NCBI GenBank assembly: GCA_036337945.1
Contig: JAYZDF010000009.1
Location: forward strand, 1-16,960
From: JAYZDF01 sp036337945
GTDB lineage: Bacteria > Myxococcota > Kuafuiibacteriia > Kuafuiibacteriales > Kuafuiibacteriaceae
Reading direction: 5' to 3'
Length of the DNA stretch: 16,960 nt
A model generated the notes under the pieces. That model made no database searches. It was given only the letters and a program-made list of their open reading frames with translations, and had not been told where the DNA came from. Below, piece after piece: positions 8,423-14,827 of this stretch. The translations under genes and the position numbers were made by a program. Each line of letters starts with the position of its first letter. Positions within the stretch are counted from its first letter, which is position 1.

Positions 8423-9403
8423 CTAGCCTAGCAAGTCTTTTACAGTCTCGCGCTCTTCCTCAAGTTCTTTTGCGGTTGCGGCGAGCTTCTCTTTCGCGAA
8501 GTCAGAGTGTTCTAGGCCTTCCACGATAGACCATTTGCCGTCTGCGACAGTACAAGGGAAGCTGTAAATGAGGCCCTCTGGAGTTCCGTATTCGCCACTT
8601 GAAGGAACTGCCATGCTTGCCCATTCGCCTTCCTTCGTTCCGTGATACCACGTCGACATGTGATCAAGTGCTGCGCTTGCGGCACTCGCAGCGCTGGATG
8701 CGCCTCGGGCTTCGATAATAGCCTTACCACGAGTAGAAACGGTTTTGAGGAAGTCGTTTTGTAGCCATTCGCCGTCGACTAAATCCGTAACGGCTTTTCC
8801 ATCGCAGGTTGCATTGAAGTAATCTGGGAACATCGTAGGAGAATGATTTCCCCAGATATTGATATGAGAGATCTTGTCGTTCGATACTTCAAGCTTTTGT
8901 GCCAATTGCGCAGTCGCTCGGTTTTGGTCTAAGCGAGTCATTGCAGTGAATCTCTCTTTTGGAATATCTGGCGCAGAGTGCATCGCAATTAAAGCATTGG
9001 TGTTGCAGGGATTGCCGACGACGACGACTCGAACATCGTCCGCCGCAGAGCTGTTGAGTGCTTTACCTTGAGTTGTAAAGATTGGACCATTGACTGCAAT
9101 AAGGTCAGACCGGAGCATCCCTTTTGAGCGTGGACGACTTCCAACGAGGAACGCGTGATTGACGCCTGAAAATGCTTTCTCTGCGTCGTCCGAAATCTCG
9201 ATTCCGTGAACGAGGTCGAAAGCGCCATCATTTAGTTCCATGACGACACCCTCAAGCGCCTTCATAGCGGGTGGAATCTCTAGAAGTTGCAAAATGATCG
9301 GTTGATCGGTGCCGAAGCATTCTCCAGAAGCGAGTCGAAATAGTAACGAGTAAGAAATGTTGCCTGCGGCTCCAGTCACCGCCACGCGTAATGGGTTCTT
9401 CAC
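8423..9403 (-). CDS. mdh: Malate dehydrogenase (NAD-dependent, cytosolic-type)
   Basis: Interconverts malate and oxaloacetate in the TCA cycle. The start is the GTG at 9403 (VKNPLRVAVTGAAG), because a GGAG lies six bases upstream (9410-9413), the nucleotide-binding fold begins ten residues later, and the resulting 326 residues match the usual family length. The open frame continues 27 codons further to an ATG at 9484, but those residues do not resemble the family. Visible motifs are the Rossmann GAAGNISYSLL, the MKALEGVVMEL segment, the substrate-binding loop (RPRSKGMLRSDL, where the family usually has GMERKDL), VVGNPCNTNALIA, TAMTRLDQNRA, and the catalytic His187 in IWGNHSPTMFPD. ARGASSAASAASAALDH and the YGTPEGLIYSFP segment follow. 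This is the cytosolic-type subgroup shared by eukaryotic cytosol and many bacteria, not the lactate-dehydrogenase-like type. It stands alone among unrelated genes, with a probable promoter at 9532-9560. Confidence 0.95.
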   Translation of the reverse strand: MKNPLRVAVTGAAGNISYSLLFRLASGECFGTDQPIILQLLEIPPAMKALEGVVMELNDGAFDLVHGIEISDDAEKAFSGVNHAFLVGSRPRSKGMLRSDLIAVNGPIFTTQGKALNSSAADDVRVVVVGNPCNTNALIAMHSAPDIPKERFTAMTRLDQNRATAQLAQKLEVSNDKISHINIWGNHSPTMFPDYFNATCDGKAVTDLVDGEWLQNDFLKTVSTRGKAIIEARGASSAASAASAALDHMSTWYHGTKEGEWASMAVPSSGEYGTPEGLIYSFPCTVADGKWSIVEGLEHSDFAKEKLAATAKELEEERETVKDLLG

Positions 9404-9409
9404 AAAATT

Positions 9410-9413
9410 CTCC
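9410..9413 (-). promoter_or_regulatory. Ribosome binding site that fixes the mdh start
   Basis: GGAG on the minus strand, separated by the six bases AATTTT from the GTG at 9401-9403. It favours the GTG start over the ATG at 9484, which would add 27 non-homologous residues. Confidence 0.6.
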
Positions 9414-9531
9414 GTATGTAGGCGATTCGACGTTCGCGTCAGCGACAACGAATCGTAAAAATTTTCAGTAGTGCTAACTGGCAAATAATCTAGCGTTTTA
9501 CCGCTGCCAGCCTACGCCTACTTGCGGCTCG

Positions 9532-9560
9532 ATATGCATTGAAGACAAGGTCAACGTCAA
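9532..9560 (-). promoter_or_regulatory. Candidate promoter of mdh
   Basis: On the minus strand TTGACG (9555-9560) is followed after 17 bp by GCATAT (9532-9537). The -35 box is close to consensus and the -10 box is poor. Transcription would begin near 9525 and give a leader of about 120 nt before the GTG at 9403. A second, overlapping TTGACC lies just downstream of the first. Confidence 0.3.
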
Positions 9561-9788
9561 GGCGCCTCTGGGCTGAAACCAACGAGGAAATACCCCTTTG
9601 GTCCTCATTGCTTTGGTCTTGCGGCTGGTAGATTTCGTGAAAACTCGTGTGATGAAAAGTGGGAATTGTCTGATTTATTGCGTTTCAATCTGAAGGGTTG
9701 TCTCAAGAGGAACGAGATTAGCCGAGTTTTATAGCAGATTTGATGCATTGATTTGAGTAAATGCAAGCACTTACACAGAAGATCAGAT

Positions 9789-11579
9789 ATGCTTCCGGCG
9801 TTCATGACGCCGGAGCGGGACATTCCTAGGACAGAAAATATTCCGCAGGGACCTAGTTATACAAAGGTCGAAAACCTGTTCTTTCTGCCTTACTTCTTAG
9901 CGCTCGCTGCACTCACTTGGCAAACAGACGAATGGCGAATCATCTCAATGGTAGCCGTAGTCAATCTTGCAGTTCATCTGGCGTCTTTATTTATGGGAGC
10001 CCCGAGGGCCAAAACTCGCGCTCGAAACACCAAACTTTCGCGTTCGTTCAAGGTGAAGACCGCGATACAAGTAGCTTCTAACGGGCTTTTGATCGCGCTC
10101 ATGCCTGTCAACTCTCTGACGTGGGTTGTTTCTCTCATCTGTATTTGGCGTACTCCTTTTCAATACGCGCCGAGAGAGGCGTCTCTAAATTTCGCTCTTG
10201 AACTCTTAGTCTGCGTTGGGTTGCTCATCCTGTCTGCTTATGAGCCGTCGATAATGGTTTCCTACTTCTTGTTGGCAGGGACTGCATTCGCATTGTCCTT
10301 CCGCATGGTCTCTTTCATTCGCGCCATGTCTGCCCGGATTGACGACAAGACAAACAAGATTGAAAGAATGAATGAAGAAAAAGCGAAGCTTGTGATGGAG
10401 GCGCGCGAATTTCGCCGTCTGGCTTCCATGGGGCAGCTCGCAGCAGGTATTGCTCATGAAATTAATAATCCGCTGACCTACGTAATTTCCAACCTGGAAT
10501 ATGCTTCTCGTTCCCTCAACTCCCAAAATGACAAAGACGAAGAGATCCTTAGAGCGCTTGATGATGCTGCTCAAGGCGCTGAACGTGTTCGATACATTGT
10601 TCGAGATGTAAAGAGCTTTTCAAGATCAGACGAACAAAATGTTCAACAAGAAGTGGACTTGAACGAGGTTGTTCTCGCCTCACTTAACATTATGAAAAGT
10701 CAGGTTAGACAAACTGCGATCGTCGAAACGAAGTTCGGTAATGTTCCAACAATAAGAGCGGATAAAGCTTCTCTTGGTCAGGTATTTGTGAACCTTCTTG
10801 CGAATGCTGCCCAAGCAATTGACCCGACAGGTGTTCGTAAAAATAAAATTTCTATAGTGACGAAAAGCTCAGAGGGCTTAGTACATGCTGAGGTTACAGA
10901 CACGGGATCCGGTATCGAAGCACAAATTATGGAAAAGATATTTGAGCCGTTCTTCACCTCGAAACCATTAGGAATTGGAACAGGCCTTGGTTTATCAATT
11001 GTAAAACAAATTGTTGAAGCGAACAGCGGCACGATTTCAGTGACAAGCGAGCCGGATCAAGGTGCGACATTTCGAGTTAGTTTTCCCGCTGTAGACCTAA
11101 GCAAGGCGGATCCTGTGACGGGCAGCTACACCGGGAGCCTCCGCAGTTTTCCCAAGATTGAACGAATATTGATCGTTGATGATGACGCCAGTTTGCTTGC
11201 CGGCTTAAGTCGTCAATTCCACAAGTGCAAAGTCGTGACCGCCAGCTCGGGTCACGAGGCGCTCGCGATTCTGCAAAACGATGCTCAGTATGATGCGATT
11301 TTGTGTGACCTGATTATGCCATTGATGAGTGGCGTCGCATTCTATGAGGAATTAATCCGACAGAGACCAGAAATACAGAACAAGATTGTTTTTATGACGG
11401 GAGGTGCCTTTACGCCCCAAGTCCAAGCATTTTTAGACCAGGACTGGATTCGGTGCTTAGGAAAGCCGTTTACGTGGCCAGATTTACTTCGTGTCCTTAT
11501 GCTGCCTGGTTCACCCGAAGAGATCAGTTATCGAGAGGAGTTGTCCAGTCGACCGCCTCGTGTAAGCTCAGGTCTCTAA
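9789..11579 (+). CDS. Membrane-bound hybrid histidine kinase with C-terminal receiver domain
   Basis: 596 residues from the ATG at 9789. Order: about six hydrophobic segments (roughly residues 30-195) forming a membrane sensor with no recognisable extracytoplasmic domain; a short charged coiled-coil linker (KTNKIERMNEEKAKL); a HisKA domain with the phospho-accepting His223 in LAAGIAHEINNPLTYV; a HATPase_c domain with the N-box LGQVFVNLLANAAQAI, G1 box DTGSGI, F-box FEPFFTSK and G2 box GTGLGLSIVKQ; then a receiver with the acidic ILIVDDD, phospho-acceptor Asp507 in CDLIMP, the MTG switch threonine and the KPF lysine. All catalytic residues are present. No HPt domain or DNA-binding output follows, so a separate HPt protein or regulator would be needed. 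The ligand is unknown. AGAAGA lies six bases before the ATG. A TTG at 9753 and an ATG at 9804 in the same frame are alternatives. No partner regulator is adjacent. Confidence 0.9.
   Translation: MLPAFMTPERDIPRTENIPQGPSYTKVENLFFLPYFLALAALTWQTDEWRIISMVAVVNLAVHLASLFMGAPRAKTRARNTKLSRSFKVKTAIQVASNGLLIALMPVNSLTWVVSLICIWRTPFQYAPREASLNFALELLVCVGLLILSAYEPSIMVSYFLLAGTAFALSFRMVSFIRAMSARIDDKTNKIERMNEEKAKLVMEAREFRRLASMGQLAAGIAHEINNPLTYVISNLEYASRSLNSQNDKDEEILRALDDAAQGAERVRYIVRDVKSFSRSDEQNVQQEVDLNEVVLASLNIMKSQVRQTAIVETKFGNVPTIRADKASLGQVFVNLLANAAQAIDPTGVRKNKISIVTKSSEGLVHAEVTDTGSGIEAQIMEKIFEPFFTSKPLGIGTGLGLSIVKQIVEANSGTISVTSEPDQGATFRVSFPAVDLSKADPVTGSYTGSLRSFPKIERILIVDDDASLLAGLSRQFHKCKVVTASSGHEALAILQNDAQYDAILCDLIMPLMSGVAFYEELIRQRPEIQNKIVFMTGGAFTPQVQAFLDQDWIRCLGKPFTWPDLLRVLMLPGSPEEISYREELSSRPPRVSSGL
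9794..9814 (+). repeat. Perfect 8-bp inverted repeat at the translation start of the hybrid kinase
   Basis: TCCGGCGT (9794-9801) and its complement ACGCCGGA (9807-9814) enclose a 5-base loop. The stem begins five bases after the preferred ATG at 9789 and its loop contains the alternative ATG at 9804. In RNA it would form a strong GC-rich hairpin over the initiation region. It could restrain translation, act as a protein-binding site, or be coincidental coding sequence. Confidence 0.5.
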
Positions 11580-11584
11580 CGCCA

Positions 11585-12535
11585 TTAGTGGTACTCAAGA
11601 AAGTTTGCTCGTTGTCTCTTATCTTCGGGCCGTAACCAATCTTTAGCTGGAATAGCAAATTCATTAGCTTGACCAGGAAAAGAGCCTGTTTGACGGTGCT
11701 CAATCATGAGTTTGTCTTTCTCTTCGAATCGTTCAAGTACCCAAGCATGTAGCTTGTCTTCGTCTTTCGGGAGTTCTGAAATGGAATAGCGACGAACGTG
11801 AATGTTATATTGTGAAACGCGGGCAGAAAAGCACGTGAACAGATTCGGTAGTGGTGTCTGGGGATATCCAAGGGTGACATCGTAAACAGCATCGAGGTGC
11901 TCTTGCAAAGCAGAGGTCGCTGCGATGAATCCTTTCGTTCTAGGAACAAGCGTCTCTTGCGGTATGTATAAATTATTTTTGCGTGCGTATTCTTGTGAAC
12001 TCTTAATCTTGCTAGGTGTAGCTCTCGTTCCTTCCAGAAAGTTCACTAAGAACAGCGGAATGTTATTGTCGCGATACTTATTGAAGAGTTTTCCGATGAG
12101 TTTACTGTCTTTCGTCCAATTTCTCTTTACGAACACACAGTCTAAAAACAGCATTCCCCATCCGATGCCAGGAATATATTTGATGATATCCTTGACGAAC
12201 CATTTCATATCTCCGAGGCGACCACAGCGCCAAGCAAGTGAGAGTAGCACCAAGATGTCTAGCGAGCTTTGATGATTGAGAATAACAAAGCTGTTCTCTT
12301 TCCAAACAGGTACATCTCCTGTGAAGCGAACTTTCACCTTGTTCTGAGCTTCACTAAGGATCACCCAAATTCCCCAAATTGAACGAGCGCACCAGCGATT
12401 GATTTTTCGTACGGTGTTTGGCGACAAAGGATATAAAAATGAGCTGATGACCTGGATAGGGTTCAACACAAAGATTAGGTATAGAAAGCTAACCGAGATA
12501 GTGATGAGGCTCTGTGCCGACTTGAGAACGCTCAT
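11585..12535 (-). CDS. Lysophospholipid acyltransferase family protein (PlsC/YihG-like)
   Basis: A 316-residue membrane-associated acyltransferase. Family motifs appear in order: block I NHQSSLD (the H-x4-D catalytic motif), block II around FVKRNWTKDSKLIGKLF, block III FLEGTR, and block IV LVPRTKGF. The N-terminus carries one or two hydrophobic segments (ITISVSFLYLIFVLNPIQV), then the RKINRWCARSIWGIWV region typical of the family. The length and the internal FLEGTR...PRTKGF layout resemble the YihG/LCLAT1-like branch rather than short housekeeping PlsC. The likely reaction is acyl transfer to a lysophospholipid or related glycerol lipid, but the acceptor cannot be read from sequence. It converges on the hybrid kinase with a 5-bp gap and is divergent from the alpha/beta hydrolase. 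There is no strong Shine-Dalgarno at the ATG. Confidence 0.88.
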   Translation of the reverse strand: MSVLKSAQSLITISVSFLYLIFVLNPIQVISSFLYPLSPNTVRKINRWCARSIWGIWVILSEAQNKVKVRFTGDVPVWKENSFVILNHQSSLDILVLLSLAWRCGRLGDMKWFVKDIIKYIPGIGWGMLFLDCVFVKRNWTKDSKLIGKLFNKYRDNNIPLFLVNFLEGTRATPSKIKSSQEYARKNNLYIPQETLVPRTKGFIAATSALQEHLDAVYDVTLGYPQTPLPNLFTCFSARVSQYNIHVRRYSISELPKDEDKLHAWVLERFEEKDKLMIEHRQTGSFPGQANEFAIPAKDWLRPEDKRQRANFLEYH

Positions 12536-12649
12536 CCTGGAGACCGTCTAACAGAAATGGCCGTAGGGCACTAGGCTCAATTCTTATTTATAGCGGTGGA
12601 TGACCCTAGGATAGAAAACCCATCGGTGTTTGTGCTAAATACCTCATTT

Positions 12650-13810
12650 ATGCGGCAGTTATTCCTCTTTTGTTTGCTTGCGGCCTTTTTGTGGTGCTCT
12701 TCTGATTTACCATTTGAACCAGCCGGGCCCAATTCTGCTCCAGACCCATCAGCCTTCGGGCCATTTTCTGTAGGTGTACAGACGAGGATTGAATACGATT
12801 ATGCTCGGACGGCACCTGATGGAGTGAGCCCGAGAAAACTAGTAACTGAGATATGGTATCCTTCGCTGCCCGCTGAAGGTTCAGCAAACTTGGAAAGCTA
12901 TAACGTGAAAGACGTATTACCCGCTGAATTGTTGGAAAGGCTAGATGGGGTTACAATCACTTCATTTCCTACTGATGCAATTCGGGATGCTGAGCCAAAC
13001 ACTGATCACGGACCGTATCCAGTGATCCTATTTAGTCACGGTAGTCTTAGTATTCGGTTTCAATCAACCTTCCTAACGGTTTACTTAGCCAGCCACGGCT
13101 ACGTTGTTATTTCGCCCGATCATCAAGGTAATACCTTCGCTGAACTGTCTGACGGCAACTCGGTAGAAATTGAGGATCAGGTTCAGAGCTTGGTTGATCG
13201 GCCTGACGACCTGATTTATTACCTCGACCGATATCCAAATCTTTCAGACAGCGACAGCCTGAGCGGTCTAATAGATTGGGAGCGTGTGGGAGTCTCTGGG
13301 CATTCATTTGGTGCGGTAACCACCCTTCGTGCGGCTGGGTTAGATGACCGAATTGACGCCATCGTCCCTCAATGCCCCGCTGGATACTCTCTAACGTGGC
13401 TTGACATTGAAAGACCTCTAGCGAGCTTGGAGATACCTATTATGGTTCAAATGGCGCAAGGTGATATGACAACACCTCCGGAGATGGCCGAGTCTATTTG
13501 GGAGAACGTCACGGCTCCAGGCTATTATTTGCGCCTTGAGACGGCAGGTCATTTTACCTACTCGGACCTGTGTACCTTAGGAACCGATACTGTCCAGCAG
13601 GTCGAAGCAGCAGGAATTGGGGGCGGCCTAATCAGCGATGGATGTAACGTAACAAACCTTAGCTCAGAGGAAGGTCTGCCACTAATTCGTAATTATACCA
13701 TTGGATTTTTTAATCATTATTTGAGGAACTCGCCAGGAAGCTTAGTCTTTCTTGATGAGGAGAAAGCGAAGAGTTGGACGCAAAGTTCTGTCCAATTATT
13801 AACGAAGTAA
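12650..13810 (+). CDS. Exported alpha/beta hydrolase, platelet-activating-factor acetylhydrolase-like
   Basis: 386 residues from the ATG at 12650, chosen because it begins a signal peptide, MRQLFLFCLLAAFLWC. The frame also opens at a GTG at 12596, which would put 18 polar residues before it. The segment ends in WCSSD, then a Pro/Ala-rich stretch, as in lipoproteins, although Trp before the Cys is not a canonical lipobox. The fold is alpha/beta hydrolase: strand plus oxyanion region YPVILFSHGS, LASHGYVVISPDHQG, nucleophile Ser219 in VSGHSFGAVTT, likely Asp272 in MAQGDMTTP and His301 in AGHFTYSD. The N-terminal TEIWYP and the ASHGYVV motifs resemble PAF-acetylhydrolase and dienelactone-hydrolase relatives. 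A serine ester hydrolase acting in the periplasm or at the membrane is expected; the substrate is unknown. The HSDL2-like SDR follows 49 bp downstream on the same strand. Neither candidate start has a clear Shine-Dalgarno. Confidence 0.82.
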   Translation: MRQLFLFCLLAAFLWCSSDLPFEPAGPNSAPDPSAFGPFSVGVQTRIEYDYARTAPDGVSPRKLVTEIWYPSLPAEGSANLESYNVKDVLPAELLERLDGVTITSFPTDAIRDAEPNTDHGPYPVILFSHGSLSIRFQSTFLTVYLASHGYVVISPDHQGNTFAELSDGNSVEIEDQVQSLVDRPDDLIYYLDRYPNLSDSDSLSGLIDWERVGVSGHSFGAVTTLRAAGLDDRIDAIVPQCPAGYSLTWLDIERPLASLEIPIMVQMAQGDMTTPPEMAESIWENVTAPGYYLRLETAGHFTYSDLCTLGTDTVQQVEAAGIGGGLISDGCNVTNLSSEEGLPLIRNYTIGFFNHYLRNSPGSLVFLDEEKAKSWTQSSVQLLTK

Positions 13811-13859
13811 CTGGTTGTTATCCATCACTAGTTCATGCTTGTCGATATAAGGAGACATT

Positions 13860-14735
13860 ATGTTTGATTATCCAGACCTAACCGGCCGAGTAGCCATTGT
13901 AACCGGTGCTAGTCGTGGCGTCGGTAAAGTTGTTGCGACCTCACTTGCAAAAGCGGGATGCGATGTTTGTGTTGCTGCAAAATCATTAGAATCAAAACCG
14001 GAACTGCCAGGTTCGATCATTGAGACTCGAGACGAGGTGATCGCTTTAGGCCGTCGGAGCATCGCCGTGCAAACCGATGTTCGGTTTGAGGAGCAGATTG
14101 CGTCCATGGTGAACAAGACCGTAGAAGAGTTCGGTCGAGTAGATGTTCTTGTGAATAATGCAGGCGCTTTGTGGTGGAGGAACTTAGAAGATACTCCCGC
14201 AAACCGTTTCGATCTGGTTATGAATGTAAACGCACGAGCGTCCTTCTTGAGCGCTCAGCACTGCTTACCCCATATGCGTAAGAATTCTTGGGGACACATT
14301 ATTAATATGTCGCCACCAGTTGAGTTAGAGATGGTGCCGGGAAAGATTGCGTACTGTATTTCGAAATTTGGCATGACTTTAGTTGCGCACGGACTTGCTA
14401 GCGAACTGAAAGGTCAGAACATTGCTGCGAATGCGCTATGGCCAGCTACAATCATCGAGTCGCAGGCTTCGATTAACTTTGGTTTAGGTGGCCCGAAATA
14501 CTGGCGGAAACCGGAGATTTTGGCCGACGCTGTTATGGCTATCGTCTCTCATGAACCAGATAACTTTACCGGGCAAGCCCTAATCGATGAGCAAGTTCTC
14601 GACTTGGTGGGCGTGAAGGATTTTTCTTCTTATCTTTGTGAGCCGGGCGGCGAGCCTATCCGAATCGTAGGCGATGCAGCCGTATCTGCGGGATTTGGCA
14701 CAGGAGCAGGCGGAAAAGATAAAGCCAAAATGTAG
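13860..14735 (+). CDS. Short-chain dehydrogenase/reductase, HSDL2-like
   Basis: 291 residues, starting at the ATG at 13860 with AAGGAG at 13849-13854, five bases upstream. The classical SDR features are present: TGASRGVG cofactor loop, DVR after the fourth strand, NNAGA, an active-site serine in NMSPP, and the Y-x3-K pair in AYCISKFGMT. Several segments match the SDR domain of hydroxysteroid dehydrogenase-like protein 2 as I know it: an AAKSLESKPELPGSI-type loop, DTPANRFDLVMNVN, NALWPATII, and NFTGQALIDEQVL. HSDL2 in animals carries an added SCP2 lipid-transfer domain. Here the protein stops after the SDR with a short Gly/Ala/Lys tail. A fatty-acid- or sterol-related hydroxyacyl oxidoreduction is a reasonable inference, but the substrate is not established. 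It is probably co-transcribed with the hydrolase upstream. Confidence 0.88.
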   Translation: MFDYPDLTGRVAIVTGASRGVGKVVATSLAKAGCDVCVAAKSLESKPELPGSIIETRDEVIALGRRSIAVQTDVRFEEQIASMVNKTVEEFGRVDVLVNNAGALWWRNLEDTPANRFDLVMNVNARASFLSAQHCLPHMRKNSWGHIINMSPPVELEMVPGKIAYCISKFGMTLVAHGLASELKGQNIAANALWPATIIESQASINFGLGGPKYWRKPEILADAVMAIVSHEPDNFTGQALIDEQVLDLVGVKDFSSYLCEPGGEPIRIVGDAAVSAGFGTGAGGKDKAKM

Positions 14736-14781
14736 GCTACTGGGAGACCCACAAAGCAACAATCTATTGCTGTAATCACCG

Positions 14782-14809
14782 GGGCATGGTCGACAAATTG
14801 TCCATGCCC
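14782..14809 (+). repeat. Perfect 8-bp inverted repeat between the SDR and the Ser/Thr kinase
   Basis: GGGCATGG (14782-14789) pairs with CCATGCCC (14802-14809) around a 12-base loop, 46 bp after the SDR stop. It could end SDR transcription, but no run of T follows, so an intrinsic terminator is only weakly supported. It overlaps the candidate -35 box at 14790 and may instead be an operator for the kinase gene. Confidence 0.45.
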
Positions 14810-14819
14810 TGTCTACAAT
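14790..14819 (+). promoter_or_regulatory. Candidate promoter of the Ser/Thr kinase gene
   Basis: TCGACA (14790-14795) and TACAAT (14814-14819) are each one base from the sigma-70 consensus boxes and are 18 bp apart. Transcription would start near 14826, almost on top of the ATG at 14828. The message would then be leaderless or nearly so, or translation would begin at the next in-frame ATG at 14858. The -10 box lies within the longest open frame, which argues against the ATG at 14786 as start. Confidence 0.35.
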
Positions 14820-14827
14820 CAGGGTGC

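Larger units (their letters stand above)
9404..9788. other. Divergent intergenic region between mdh and the hybrid kinase
   Basis: About 385 bp separate the mdh start from the preferred kinase start. Beyond the mdh ribosome binding site and candidate promoter, I see no convincing gene, RNA or repeat. The short open frames here lack ribosome binding sites and overlap the kinase start. A good promoter for the kinase was not identified. Confidence 0.5.

Noticed and set aside
13808..13832. Possible hairpin terminator after the hydrolase (AACTGGT with ACTAGTT)
   Set aside because: A 7-bp stem is possible only with a G-U pair and an 11-base loop, and no T-run follows. It lies just ahead of the SDR ribosome binding site, so read-through is more likely.
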